Part shown: positions 1-6,640 of the stretch, piece by piece
Layout: the number at the start of each line of letters is the position of its first letter
How positions within the stretch are numbered: position 1 is the first letter of the stretch
Assembly (NCBI GenBank): GCA_964487925.1
Contig: CAZASZ010000070.1
Span: 1-8,752, forward strand
DNA length: 8,752 nucleotides
Direction: 5' to 3'
Origin: RI-283 sp964487925
GTDB lineage: Bacteria; Pseudomonadota; Gammaproteobacteria; SZUA-140
The notes under the pieces: generated by a model
Database searches by the model: none
Told to the model about the DNA's origin: nothing
What the model saw: the letters and a program-made list of their open reading frames with translations, nothing else
Translations under genes and position numbers: made by a program

Positions 1-7
1 AACTAGC

Positions 8-35
8 CGCCTAAAGGCGTGGGATTTCAAATCCC
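8..35. repeat. Two adjacent small palindromes downstream of the GGDEF/EAL gene
   Basis: Two dyads lie side by side. The first (8-19) is CGCC, loop TAAA, GGCG. The second (21-35) is the perfect 15-nt palindrome GGGATTTCAAATCCC. They begin about 25 bp past the stop codon of the GGDEF/EAL gene. Neither is followed by a T-run on the minus strand, so this is a poor fit to a rho-independent terminator. It could still act as an mRNA 3'-end or processing structure. A short GC stem with a TTTA/TAAA loop also resembles the end hairpins of IS200/IS605-type elements, so an element remnant or start just outside the window is possible. That last reading is weak inference. Confidence 0.4.
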
Positions 36-59
36 CTATTCAAAGACTTTAAATATGCG

Positions 60-3026
60 CTACACCTTTCTCTGGTTCTTGGGGCGCCGCTTGAAGGGCG
101 TGACCTTGGGTTCGGCCACCTTCCCACTTTCCATAAGCAGGTCCGGCAGGTAGATGCGACGAACCTCTTCGAGCGGAATCGGTTTGCCGATGAAGTAGCC
201 CTGTGCGTAATCCACTCCGAAGGCGCGAATGAGTTCCAGTATGTCCTCATTGACCACGAACTCGGCGATCGTCTGCTTTCCAAAGCCATGGACGGCCTGG
301 GTCAGGGCGCGGACCAAGACCTGGTCCTCGGCGTTTAGATGCAGTTCTTTTATGAACGAACCATCGATTTTAACGAGGTCGACCGGCAGCTTCTTGAGAG
401 AATAGAAGGACGAGAAGCCCACGCCGAAGTCATCGAGCGCGAACCGGCAGCCGAGCGACTGAATTAGATCGATACGCTCCGCGGCTGCAGCATAGTCTTC
501 GACGGCCGTGGTCTCCGTCACTTCGAAGATGAGGCGCTTGGGGTCGACATCGGCCGATTTGATCTTCTCGCTAACCATGGTTTTAAAAGTTGGGTTCGAG
601 AGCGTATGCGCCGAAACGTTGATGGAAAAACTGATATCGGCGCCTTCGCGCAGCAGTCCGGCCAAGGTGTCGATGGCCTCACTGATGACCCACTCGTCAA
701 TCCGGTGAATCAAGCCCGTCGTTTCGGCCACAACAATGAACGAGCCGGGCGCGACAATCGTGCCGTCATCGTCCCTGAGTCGGATCAGGGCCTCAAAGTG
801 CCGTATCTCTTTGCTGCGGATGTGCATGATCGGCTGGTAAAAGAGTTCGAACTTCCCTTTGCGTAGCGCCTGTTCGATCTTTTCACGCCAGTAGACCCGC
901 TGTTGGACGCGTTGGTTGACCATGTCTTTGCTTGAATAGAGATGCCAACGTCCGCGACCGCGTTCCTTGGCCTGATACATGGCGATGTCTGCGTTAGCGA
1001 GCAGTTTCTTAACGCTGTCTCCATGACTCGGATAGAGGGCGATGCCAACGCTGGCTGATATCCGGTGCATTCTGCCTGACGCTGGTAGGGTGATGTCGCG
1101 CAGGCTGTTGACGACCTGCTGTGCCTTCTGTTTCACGATTTCCGGTCCCATGGAGGACAGGATGATCCCGAATTCGTCTCCACCGAGGCGGCCGACGGTT
1201 CCAATCCCGTCGAGTAGCTTTAGCAGGATATTGGCGACATCTCGAATCAGGATATCACCGGCCTGATGGCCGCTGGAGTCGTTGACGTCCTTGAATTGAT
1301 CGATATCGAGGAAGAATAGGGCACCGTAATTACGCTCGCTTCGTGTCCCCGCAAGCTCCGCTTCGAGTTCCATTTGGAAGGCGCGACGGTTCAACAGTCC
1401 GGTCAGCGGGTCGTGTTCGGCAAGCCAGGAAAGTCTGGATTCGGCGACCCGTCGTTCGCTTATGTCGTGTCCTACCGATAGGATGGCAGTTTCACCGGCC
1501 GAATAGGTATTGGGGTGGGAATGGTACCAGGCGATGTGACGGATCTCTCCGGATTTATTCCGAATAGCGAGGTCATGATGCAGTTGATGGCGTTTGCCCT
1601 GCGCAAGGTCCGTCAGGTTTTGCAGCAGTTGCGGGCCGAGGTCCTCTGACGATACGAGGCGAGCAAATGAGTGCCCAATAATGTCATTTTCCGCATAGCC
1701 TAATACCTGGAGGCCATAGCTGTTGATGCTACGGATTTCACCGTGGATGTCCTGTGTCAGGATGATAGCATTGGCGGTGTTGAGCAGGGTGGTCACGAAT
1801 TCTTTTTGGCGGCTCAGCTCAGTCGCATGTTTTTTCAGTGTCAGCTGGTTTTCTGTAGATTCTTGTTGCAGGTTCTCGAGGCGATTGGCCAGGAAGAGCG
1901 TGGACTGGCCCATGATATCGGTCTCGTCGTCAAGACGATGATCCTTGCGAATAGTGCTAACGGCATCGCGTGCGTCTTCAAACGCGCTTTCGGCCAGGAG
2001 CGGTAACGCCGAGGCATATTTTTTAAGGCGCGACATCGGGAACCACAGGAACACAAACAGCAGGATTTCGGCGATCACCAAGCCAACCAAGCCTATCCAG
2101 ATGGCGTGTTCGGTTTCGTCATCGATCATCGCGAGGTCGCGTGAGATATCCGTGACGAACACAATCACAGCGTGTCCCTGGTTAATGGTAATGGTCAGCG
2201 GAAATTGTCGGATCTCGTAGGTTCGCTGATCCAGATTGACTCGACCACGGTTAGGTAGGAGTTGATTGCGACCTTCTCGATGAGAGAAGGACTCAAGTAT
2301 TCTCCGGGTGTGAATCGGATTGGTAACGGCGAGCAATTGCTGACGCCAGAGGCTAGAGACCAAGCTGTTGGGTGAGGGGTCGTTTTTTTCCTGACCGGTG
2401 ACGAACAGGGCGATATCCGTCGCGGTACCACGGCGAAAACCTAGCAGGACGTCGGCGAGCGACTTGCCAAGTAGGAGCACGCCTACGTTTTGACCTCCCG
2501 ACAAGATTGGAACCAGACTGTACTGGACGCAACTGAGGGTGCAGGTCACGATCGATAGAGGTTTTTCCGTGCGGTTGACCTTCCAGACCCAGCCGACGAT
2601 CTGGCTTTCGGTATCGAGCTGAGGCCCATTTTTCCAGGAGCCTAGCGGTTGCCCTTCCGCGTTATAGAACTTGGCTATCTCGAGGCCGTAATCGAGCTGC
2701 ATTGACGGCCAGTAGGATGAGAAAATCTGCGTCAGTGTCGAGTGATCGGAGCGCGCGACCGCAGTTTTCAATCCTGGAAAGGTCGTGATTGTTGAGCCAA
2801 TCTGTTCAGTATGCTGGCTGGAGTCGTCGACGAGGCCATCCAACTGCATCAGGTATTGTTGATAGGCGTGTTCCCATTCATTGTTGTGTTGGCGTTTCAG
2901 GTTCAGATAGTTCAGCCAAGTCATGGTGGCGGCGACTGCAATCAACAGGACGCTGGAAAGCAGGATTGTTCTCCAGGTCAGACTGAGAAAGGGTTTTTTA
3001 CTTAGACTGTCCATCGGCTGATCCAT
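60..3026 (-). CDS. Membrane-bound sensor protein with PAS, GGDEF and EAL domains (c-di-GMP turnover)
   Basis: This 988-residue inner-membrane protein probably both makes and degrades cyclic di-GMP. Order: TM1 (about 18-42), periplasmic sensor domain (about 43-306), TM2 (about 307-330), a HAMP-like linker and coiled coil (about 331-410), PAS (about 410-525), GGDEF (about 535-700), EAL (about 710-965). The GGDEF site is intact (G615-G-D-E-F619), with the metal and substrate residues D574, N582 and D591. The usual inhibitory RxxD site just upstream is absent (606-609 reads DGIG). The EAL site looks complete: E745-A-L, N803, E835, D865-D866, K886, E922 and Q942. The periplasmic region contains a CxxxC pair (C162, C166), and its overall shape suggests a double-Cache-like sensor, but the ligand is unknown. 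Start: ATG at 3026, with a weak ribosome site; M5 is an alternative. It is last of four co-directional genes, 24 bp after the porin. The net activity cannot be told from sequence. Confidence 0.95.
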   Translation of the reverse strand: MDQPMDSLSKKPFLSLTWRTILLSSVLLIAVAATMTWLNYLNLKRQHNNEWEHAYQQYLMQLDGLVDDSSQHTEQIGSTITTFPGLKTAVARSDHSTLTQIFSSYWPSMQLDYGLEIAKFYNAEGQPLGSWKNGPQLDTESQIVGWVWKVNRTEKPLSIVTCTLSCVQYSLVPILSGGQNVGVLLLGKSLADVLLGFRRGTATDIALFVTGQEKNDPSPNSLVSSLWRQQLLAVTNPIHTRRILESFSHREGRNQLLPNRGRVNLDQRTYEIRQFPLTITINQGHAVIVFVTDISRDLAMIDDETEHAIWIGLVGLVIAEILLFVFLWFPMSRLKKYASALPLLAESAFEDARDAVSTIRKDHRLDDETDIMGQSTLFLANRLENLQQESTENQLTLKKHATELSRQKEFVTTLLNTANAIILTQDIHGEIRSINSYGLQVLGYAENDIIGHSFARLVSSEDLGPQLLQNLTDLAQGKRHQLHHDLAIRNKSGEIRHIAWYHSHPNTYSAGETAILSVGHDISERRVAESRLSWLAEHDPLTGLLNRRAFQMELEAELAGTRSERNYGALFFLDIDQFKDVNDSSGHQAGDILIRDVANILLKLLDGIGTVGRLGGDEFGIILSSMGPEIVKQKAQQVVNSLRDITLPASGRMHRISASVGIALYPSHGDSVKKLLANADIAMYQAKERGRGRWHLYSSKDMVNQRVQQRVYWREKIEQALRKGKFELFYQPIMHIRSKEIRHFEALIRLRDDDGTIVAPGSFIVVAETTGLIHRIDEWVISEAIDTLAGLLREGADISFSINVSAHTLSNPTFKTMVSEKIKSADVDPKRLIFEVTETTAVEDYAAAAERIDLIQSLGCRFALDDFGVGFSSFYSLKKLPVDLVKIDGSFIKELHLNAEDQVLVRALTQAVHGFGKQTIAEFVVNEDILELIRAFGVDYAQGYFIGKPIPLEEVRRIYLPDLLMESGKVAEPKVTPFKRRPKNQRKV

Positions 3027-3050
3027 GTGAGGTCTGCTTCAGTTATGTCA

Positions 3051-4256
3051 TCAAAACCTGAATGAGGCGAGGGCTGCAAACATATCCCAGGACCTTGCCA
3101 TGTTCTTTACCTGCAGGTTATCGCTTGCGTCAAGCCACGCGGTACCCACGATATGGTGGTATTCGAGGCGCAGGAGAAGCGAATGGGTGATATGCCAGCC
3201 GGTGCCAATAGTTGCGTCCCGTGAATAGCGCGTGAACCCGGGCAGGCCAAACCGGGTCGAGTATGAAGTCCCGTGTCGGTCAGATTGGTCCATATATAGC
3301 GCGTCGTAGCGCAGCAGCAATTCGTAGGCCTTATTAAAGCGGTAGACGGCCTGGAGGTAGGCGCTTTCGCTCGTGAATGACTGATCGGGTCGAGCCGCAC
3401 CAAAGTCTTGAAAGGTAAATTCACGTTGGGCGTATTCGCTGGTCAGCTCGAAAAATTCGGTATTGTACTGGCCGGAGATAATCACTGGCGCGAATGAGAT
3501 CAGTCCCTCGTTCAACACGTCGCCCTGGCCCGGGCGATAGTTGATGCGGGCGTGGGCACCGCTGATGCCCAGTAAGTACCGTCCGCCGTCAATCTCGAGC
3601 AACAGTCGACCTAGATACGAAGGTGAGGATGACGACTCTAGGTTTCCGGGTTGGAGTCTTAGGAAGAACGATCGTTCTATTTCGTCGTTTCCGACACGCG
3701 GGTATCCAGCACCGATTTGCCATAGTAGTTCCGTCCGGTGGCGACGGTTTTCGCCGTAGAAATAAACTCCATCTGATGAAATGGCGAGGTCGCGGTTGCG
3801 ATCGAAGTAAATGGATTGTGGAAGGAAGATGCTGGGCCTGGCGAAGGCCACGTCTCGCGTCTCGTTGTATAGGCCCAGCGGATTCAAAATGCGGCCAAGC
3901 CGAACGCCAATCCGTCGATCCGGCCGCTCGGCAAAAGTCTTGTCGACCAGCGCGTAGTCCACTCGAATCTTGCCGCCATCAGTGTCGCCCGCGCGGCGGG
4001 ACAGCAACTGACCGCTCAACTGCAAATCATTGCGGGGTCGATATGAGGCATTGATGCCGGCCTCGGTGAAGCCGAAATGCTCGCCATCGGATGTCTTGCC
4101 GAAAAAGTTGTTGTGGTCCGTTGAAATCAGCGACTGGGTTAGAAATCCGTGTGCCTGGAGGCTATCGTTTAGCATGTCATCGGCCCAAAGCGTACCGCTC
4201 GATGTCAGGAAAAGGACCAACAGTAGGGGTAACTGGTATGTGGCTCGCGTCATCAT
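3051..4256 (-). CDS. Outer-membrane porin-like beta-barrel protein
   Basis: This 401-residue protein has a clear Sec signal peptide: a short basic start, a hydrophobic core at 9-18 and probable cleavage after L-W-A25. The mature part has many alternating hydrophobic/aromatic stretches with polar turns and ends in F-R-F. A terminal phenylalanine is the usual BAM-recognition signal of outer-membrane barrels. The most distinctive region is residues 121-153, containing NPLGLYNETRD, ARPSIFLPQ and YFDR. I recall similar motifs in uncharacterised porins found beside small PstS-like proteins, but I could not search for this. The ATG lies 2 bp after the stop of the binding-protein gene, which suggests translational coupling; AAGGG about 10 nt upstream can serve as ribosome site, and a second ATG follows directly. 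The substrate is unknown. An anion or phosphate is a guess drawn from the neighbour. Confidence 0.85.
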   Translation of the reverse strand: MMTRATYQLPLLLVLFLTSSGTLWADDMLNDSLQAHGFLTQSLISTDHNNFFGKTSDGEHFGFTEAGINASYRPRNDLQLSGQLLSRRAGDTDGGKIRVDYALVDKTFAERPDRRIGVRLGRILNPLGLYNETRDVAFARPSIFLPQSIYFDRNRDLAISSDGVYFYGENRRHRTELLWQIGAGYPRVGNDEIERSFFLRLQPGNLESSSSPSYLGRLLLEIDGGRYLLGISGAHARINYRPGQGDVLNEGLISFAPVIISGQYNTEFFELTSEYAQREFTFQDFGAARPDQSFTSESAYLQAVYRFNKAYELLLRYDALYMDQSDRHGTSYSTRFGLPGFTRYSRDATIGTGWHITHSLLLRLEYHHIVGTAWLDASDNLQVKNMARSWDMFAALASFRF

Positions 4257-4258
4257 GG

Positions 4259-4735
4259 CTATTGGACCCTTATACGTTTAACTTTCGCGCCGTCCGGCAC
4301 GTGAGTGAGGTAGCCAATCGCGCCGGGTGTCCTTTCCAGGGCTTCTAACATCTGTTCCTCTGTTGAAACTTGTTGAGGGGCTTGTCCTGTGCCCGAATAA
4401 ACCAGACGATCCCAGGCCCATCGGAGTTGATGGGGGAATATGCCTAGGACCTGTTTGCAAAATTCGATATGGAGTTGTTTGTTATCCGGGAGCACCACGA
4501 CCTTGATGGGCGTACCGTCAGGCCAGGTTCGCAAACGCATGCCGAAAATAGTGCGCAGGCTTCCTAGCGAAATCGAGGCTTGGTTATTAGTTTGGTTTAC
4601 GACGGTGAGGGGTGCTTTGCCAGGCCCCGCATGTGCATATATCGGAGAGAAAATAAGGATGGCAAGGATGGCAAGGACGCGTGTGCAATCTACCTTCGTA
4701 CATCTGGACAGTTGCTGAGAAAGCTCGCGATTCAT
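4259..4735 (-). CDS. Small PstS-like periplasmic binding protein, one domain
   Basis: This 158-residue secreted protein resembles the phosphate-binding PstS/PBP-like family. After a long basic n-region it has a hydrophobic core (about 20-32) and probable signal-peptidase cleavage after A-H-A36. The mature protein is only about 122 residues. Family-like stretches are the FGMRLRTWPDG region (about 64-74), LPDN at about 82-85, WAWDRLVYSG (about 106-115) and the PGAIGYL stretch near 137-143, which is typical of the lobe of PstS-type proteins. Classical PstS proteins are more than twice as long and form a two-lobed clamp, so this is either a minimal binding protein or a partner subunit. No ABC permease or ATPase is nearby; instead a porin follows after 2 bp and a GGDEF/EAL sensor after that. 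This context suggests ligand delivery to a sensor rather than import. The ATG at 4735 has no good ribosome site upstream. Confidence 0.8.
   Translation of the reverse strand: MNRELSQQLSRCTKVDCTRVLAILAILIFSPIYAHAGPGKAPLTVVNQTNNQASISLGSLRTIFGMRLRTWPDGTPIKVVVLPDNKQLHIEFCKQVLGIFPHQLRWAWDRLVYSGTGQAPQQVSTEEQMLEALERTPGAIGYLTHVPDGAKVKRIRVQ
4655..4677. repeat. 9-bp tandem repeat inside the signal-peptide core
   Basis: AAGGATGGC occurs twice in direct tandem (4655-4663, 4664-4672), followed by a partial third copy AAGGA (4673-4677). On the minus strand it encodes the repeated L-A-I-L-A-I-L of the hydrophobic core in the binding protein's signal peptide. Because the unit is three codons, slippage would lengthen or shorten the core in frame. 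Confidence 0.75.
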
Positions 4736-4814
4736 AAGGTTGGGCGTTGTCGCTTATCTCGTGCCCGTTCCATTGCGCGTGTGATAAAGATAAATGGGGG
4801 TCTGCAATCGAGAT

Positions 4815-5564
4815 TCATAATGCCTGATGTTTCCCAATCTGCTGATGTAAGAGCATACCGTCATCCGTTAATAGTGTCCAAACGTCTTTATGTGTTTTGT
4901 AGACCTGGCTGACGATATCGGGGACGTGGCAGAAATAGATACGACGCGTCCCGTGATAAACGATGTCCGGTCCCATAGGCTCCATATGGATGCCCAGCCC
5001 CTTCAGAGTGCTATACAACGCTGGTTCCATGATCGAGCACCAGCATTGCAGATGTTCGCGGTCTGTGACCATTATGATTGCCTTAAACAGACCGATCATG
5101 GGATGGAGCAGACGGCGCTCGCGGACCGAGGGCAAAGGGTGAGGTAGCGTCAGTTCGAATTCTTTATCGCGAAGCCGTCGCCGATACGAAGGCAGAATCA
5201 TCAACCGGGATATCTCGGCCATGTGGTGGCGGTGCCTCTCGAGCACATCCCGTTTGCCTGGATAGAAAGCGTGGTCTGGACAATGCTCGATGGCAAAGCG
5301 CTGAGAGGCATCGCGGGAGAGGATCATCCGGATGGTTCCGATGCACTCGCCGCTAGCCCGATGTCTGAGTAGGAAACTCTGCGCATGAGCATCGAAGCCA
5401 TCATGTTCGAGTCCCTCGGGGTACTGGTCGCGATCAAATCCAGGAATGCGCCCTTCTTCGCAAAGGACATTATATCGTATTCGGCTGCAGATCCCGAAGA
5501 GCTCCGGGGAGTCCACTTTTTCAATTTCAAAGGTTTCGTCAAAAATACGGCGGAGTCGATTCAT
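4815..5564 (-). CDS. Exosortase/PEP-CTERM-associated acyltransferase, LuxI-like GNAT fold
   Basis: This 249-residue protein resembles the acyltransferases often found with PEP-CTERM/exosortase loci, relatives of the LuxI autoinducer synthases and N-acyl amino acid synthases. Visible family features are RYNVLCEE at 30-37, an acidic segment with D55 and D58, the CIGTIRMI strand (R79), and E117-I-S-R120-L, which matches the ExSR motif of LuxI-type enzymes. It probably moves an acyl group from acyl-ACP or acyl-CoA to an amine or amino-acid acceptor; neither substrate can be read from sequence. I chose ATG 5564 because AGAGG lies 7 nt upstream and the protein then begins at the conserved N-terminus. 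An in-frame GTG at 5606 would add 14 unconserved-looking residues. No exosortase, EpsH-like gene or PEP-CTERM protein is present in the window. It is the first gene of a run ending in a c-di-GMP enzyme, 79 bp before the binding-protein gene. Confidence 0.85.
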   Translation of the reverse strand: MNRLRRIFDETFEIEKVDSPELFGICSRIRYNVLCEEGRIPGFDRDQYPEGLEHDGFDAHAQSFLLRHRASGECIGTIRMILSRDASQRFAIEHCPDHAFYPGKRDVLERHRHHMAEISRLMILPSYRRRLRDKEFELTLPHPLPSVRERRLLHPMIGLFKAIIMVTDREHLQCWCSIMEPALYSTLKGLGIHMEPMGPDIVYHGTRRIYFCHVPDIVSQVYKTHKDVWTLLTDDGMLLHQQIGKHQAL

Positions 5565-5571
5565 GGGCGTG

Positions 5572-5576
5572 CCTCT
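5572..5576 (-). promoter_or_regulatory. Ribosome binding site of the acyltransferase gene
   Basis: AGAGG on the minus strand lies 7 nt before ATG 5564. This decides the start in favour of that ATG over the in-frame GTG at 5606. Confidence 0.6.
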
Positions 5577-5631
5577 GCTCGAGAAGGTATGGACGTTGCA
5601 GAACACCGACCCTGGATCTCGGATCCTACCT

Positions 5632-5647
5632 AGTCATTCCAATGACT
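5632..5647. promoter_or_regulatory. 16-nt perfect palindrome in the leader of the acyltransferase gene
   Basis: AGTCATTCCAATGACT is a perfect dyad of two 7-nt arms around CC. It lies about 63 bp downstream of the candidate -10 element and about 68 bp before the start codon. In DNA it could be an operator for a dimeric regulator; in RNA the 2-nt loop would force a shorter stem. A second, smaller dyad, GGATC-TCG-GATCC, lies at 5614-5626. No known operator was recognised. Confidence 0.4.
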
Positions 5648-5709
5648 TTCATGAGGTTTATCAAAAACCACTTGTGGCCACCTTGGCTTGGATCTCGCAA
5701 TCGAACCGA

Positions 5710-5738
5710 ATTATGAATAAACTATCATGTGTATGCAA
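5710..5738 (-). promoter_or_regulatory. Candidate sigma70-type promoter for the acyltransferase-porin-GGDEF/EAL run
   Basis: On the minus strand, TTGCAT (5738-5733) and CATAAT (5715-5710) are separated by 17 bp. The -10 matches 5 of 6 consensus bases; the -35 matches only its first three, TTG. Transcription would start near 5703, giving a leader of roughly 140 nt before ATG 5564, and could cover all four downstream genes. The rest of the 250-bp gap holds the upstream terminator and small dyads but no convincing gene. Confidence 0.45.
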
Positions 5739-5781
5739 GCTCCCGCCGCGTCGAGATGCTTAAAATTTTACGTAGGCTTCT

Positions 5782-5808
5782 AAAAAACACTGTGAGTAGA
5801 CGCACAGT
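5782..5808 (-). terminator. Probable rho-independent terminator after the TauE-type gene
   Basis: On the minus strand, ACTGTG (5808-5803), an 8-nt loop and CACAGT (5794-5789) form a 6-bp stem, followed after one G by six T (5787-5782). It begins about 50 nt past the transporter stop codon and ahead of the next candidate promoter, so it separates the two transcription units. The stem is short, so leakage is possible. Confidence 0.55.
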
Positions 5809-5858
5809 ACCTGAAAAAGGTTCCTAATTAGCGCCGTCTGGAGGCGTGATGTAGCTGA

Positions 5859-6602
5859 TTAAGCAGTATGCGTCAGCGATCTCCAGGCCATCAATATGCC
5901 AAGAATTATGAGCAACACGCTGAAATATTTTTGCAGCTTTACGGCAGGAAGGCGTTGCAAAAGGACACCCCCCACCGCGCTTCCGACAGCCGCGACCGCG
6001 CTGAAGGACAGAGCCGTAGATATGGGAAAGGCTGTGCTGCCGAGATGGGTGATCGCGCCGGCGAGGGCATTGAGGATGATCAGGACGAGGGAATGGGCTA
6101 CGGCCGTTGGGAAGTGTCCGATGCCGAGGTAGATTAGCGCAGGGACAAGCAGGAAACCCCCGCCAACGCCCAGTATTCCGGTTAGGACACCGATAACGAA
6201 ACCCGTGATCGAGGCCGGAACGAAGCGAAATACGGTAATCCGATTGGACAGTTCGAGGCGAGTTAGCCAGAAAGTCACGAGCAGCATCAGGATGGCGAAT
6301 AGGGTGATCTGAACCTGTTCGGGGATCCATTGCGACCAGAGCGAGCCCAGAACGCTACCGATCACCCCGGATACGCCGAAGGTCGCGAGTAGCCGTAGCT
6401 GCAAGTGGCGCCAGGGTCGTTGCAGTATCAACGCTGTCGTGGAGACGATCGCGACGACCCAGAGGCTCATGGCGATGGCGTCCTTGACGGGCATGTCGGC
6501 TAGATATATCAGCGCGGGGACGGTGACCATGCCACCGCCGGCGCCGAACATGCCGAGCACGACGCCGATCAGCATGGCCGCTGGCCAGATTAACAGGCTC
6601 AT
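5859..6602 (-). CDS. TauE/SafE (TSUP) family membrane transporter, probable sulfite or organosulfur-anion exporter
   Basis: This 247-residue integral membrane protein has about eight hydrophobic segments and the internal duplication typical of the TSUP family. Each half carries a matching signature: GMFGAGGG followed by VPALIYL (17-34), and GILGVGGG followed by VPALIYL (142-159). Family members move sulfite, sulfoacetate and related sulfur anions across the inner membrane. It starts 22 bp after the persulfide dioxygenase gene, whose product yields sulfite, so sulfite export is the best guess from context. The ATG at 6602 has only a weak ribosome site, and a 9-bp hairpin lies just upstream, so translation may depend on the preceding gene. 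Length is normal for the family and nothing appears truncated. Family assignment is secure; the substrate is inferred. Confidence 0.9.
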   Translation of the reverse strand: MSLLIWPAAMLIGVVLGMFGAGGGMVTVPALIYLADMPVKDAIAMSLWVVAIVSTTALILQRPWRHLQLRLLATFGVSGVIGSVLGSLWSQWIPEQVQITLFAILMLLVTFWLTRLELSNRITVFRFVPASITGFVIGVLTGILGVGGGFLLVPALIYLGIGHFPTAVAHSLVLIILNALAGAITHLGSTAFPISTALSFSAVAAVGSAVGGVLLQRLPAVKLQKYFSVLLIILGILMAWRSLTHTA

Positions 6603-6618
6603 ATCAACGCTTCGTGGA

Positions 6619-6640
6619 CTGCGGTCAGGTTTGACCGCAG
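6619..6640. other. 9-bp perfect hairpin across the persulfide dioxygenase stop codon
   Basis: CTGCGGTCA (6619-6627) and TGACCGCAG (6632-6640) are perfect inverted arms around a 4-nt loop. On the minus-strand transcript the hairpin includes the last sense codons and the TGA stop of the dioxygenase, and ends 16 nt before the transporter ATG. No T-run follows, so it is not a standard terminator. It more likely affects mRNA stability, processing or translational coupling between the two genes. Confidence 0.6.

Noticed and set aside
14..40. tRNA T-arm-like sequence around TTTCAAATCC
   Set aside because: The stem does not pair as a 5-bp T-stem with a TTCRANY loop and no acceptor stem or anticodon arm is present.
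3623..4054. Plus-strand 143-codon open frame
   Set aside because: It lies wholly inside the porin gene on the other strand, has no recognisable motif and has low-complexity basic composition typical of an antisense frame.
4736..4814. Separate promoter for the binding-protein gene
   Set aside because: The 79-bp gap has TTGCAG and AT-rich bits but no -35/-10 pair with proper spacing.
5565..5606. Longer acyltransferase starting at GTG 5606
   Set aside because: No ribosome site was seen before it, whereas AGAGG lies 7 nt before ATG 5564, where the family-like sequence starts.
5626..5652. Eight-codon open frame over the palindrome (MKVIGMTR) as a leader peptide
   Set aside because: No ribosome site precedes it and it is too short to support; it probably arises by chance within the dyad.
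5565..5703. c-di-GMP riboswitch in the acyltransferase leader
   Set aside because: The conserved GEMM core motifs were not found by eye in the leader; only small dyads are visible.
5824..6330. Minus-strand 168-codon open frame
   Set aside because: It overlaps the TauE-type gene in another frame, rich in Pro, Arg and Ser; the TSUP frame has clear membrane segments and the family's repeated motif.
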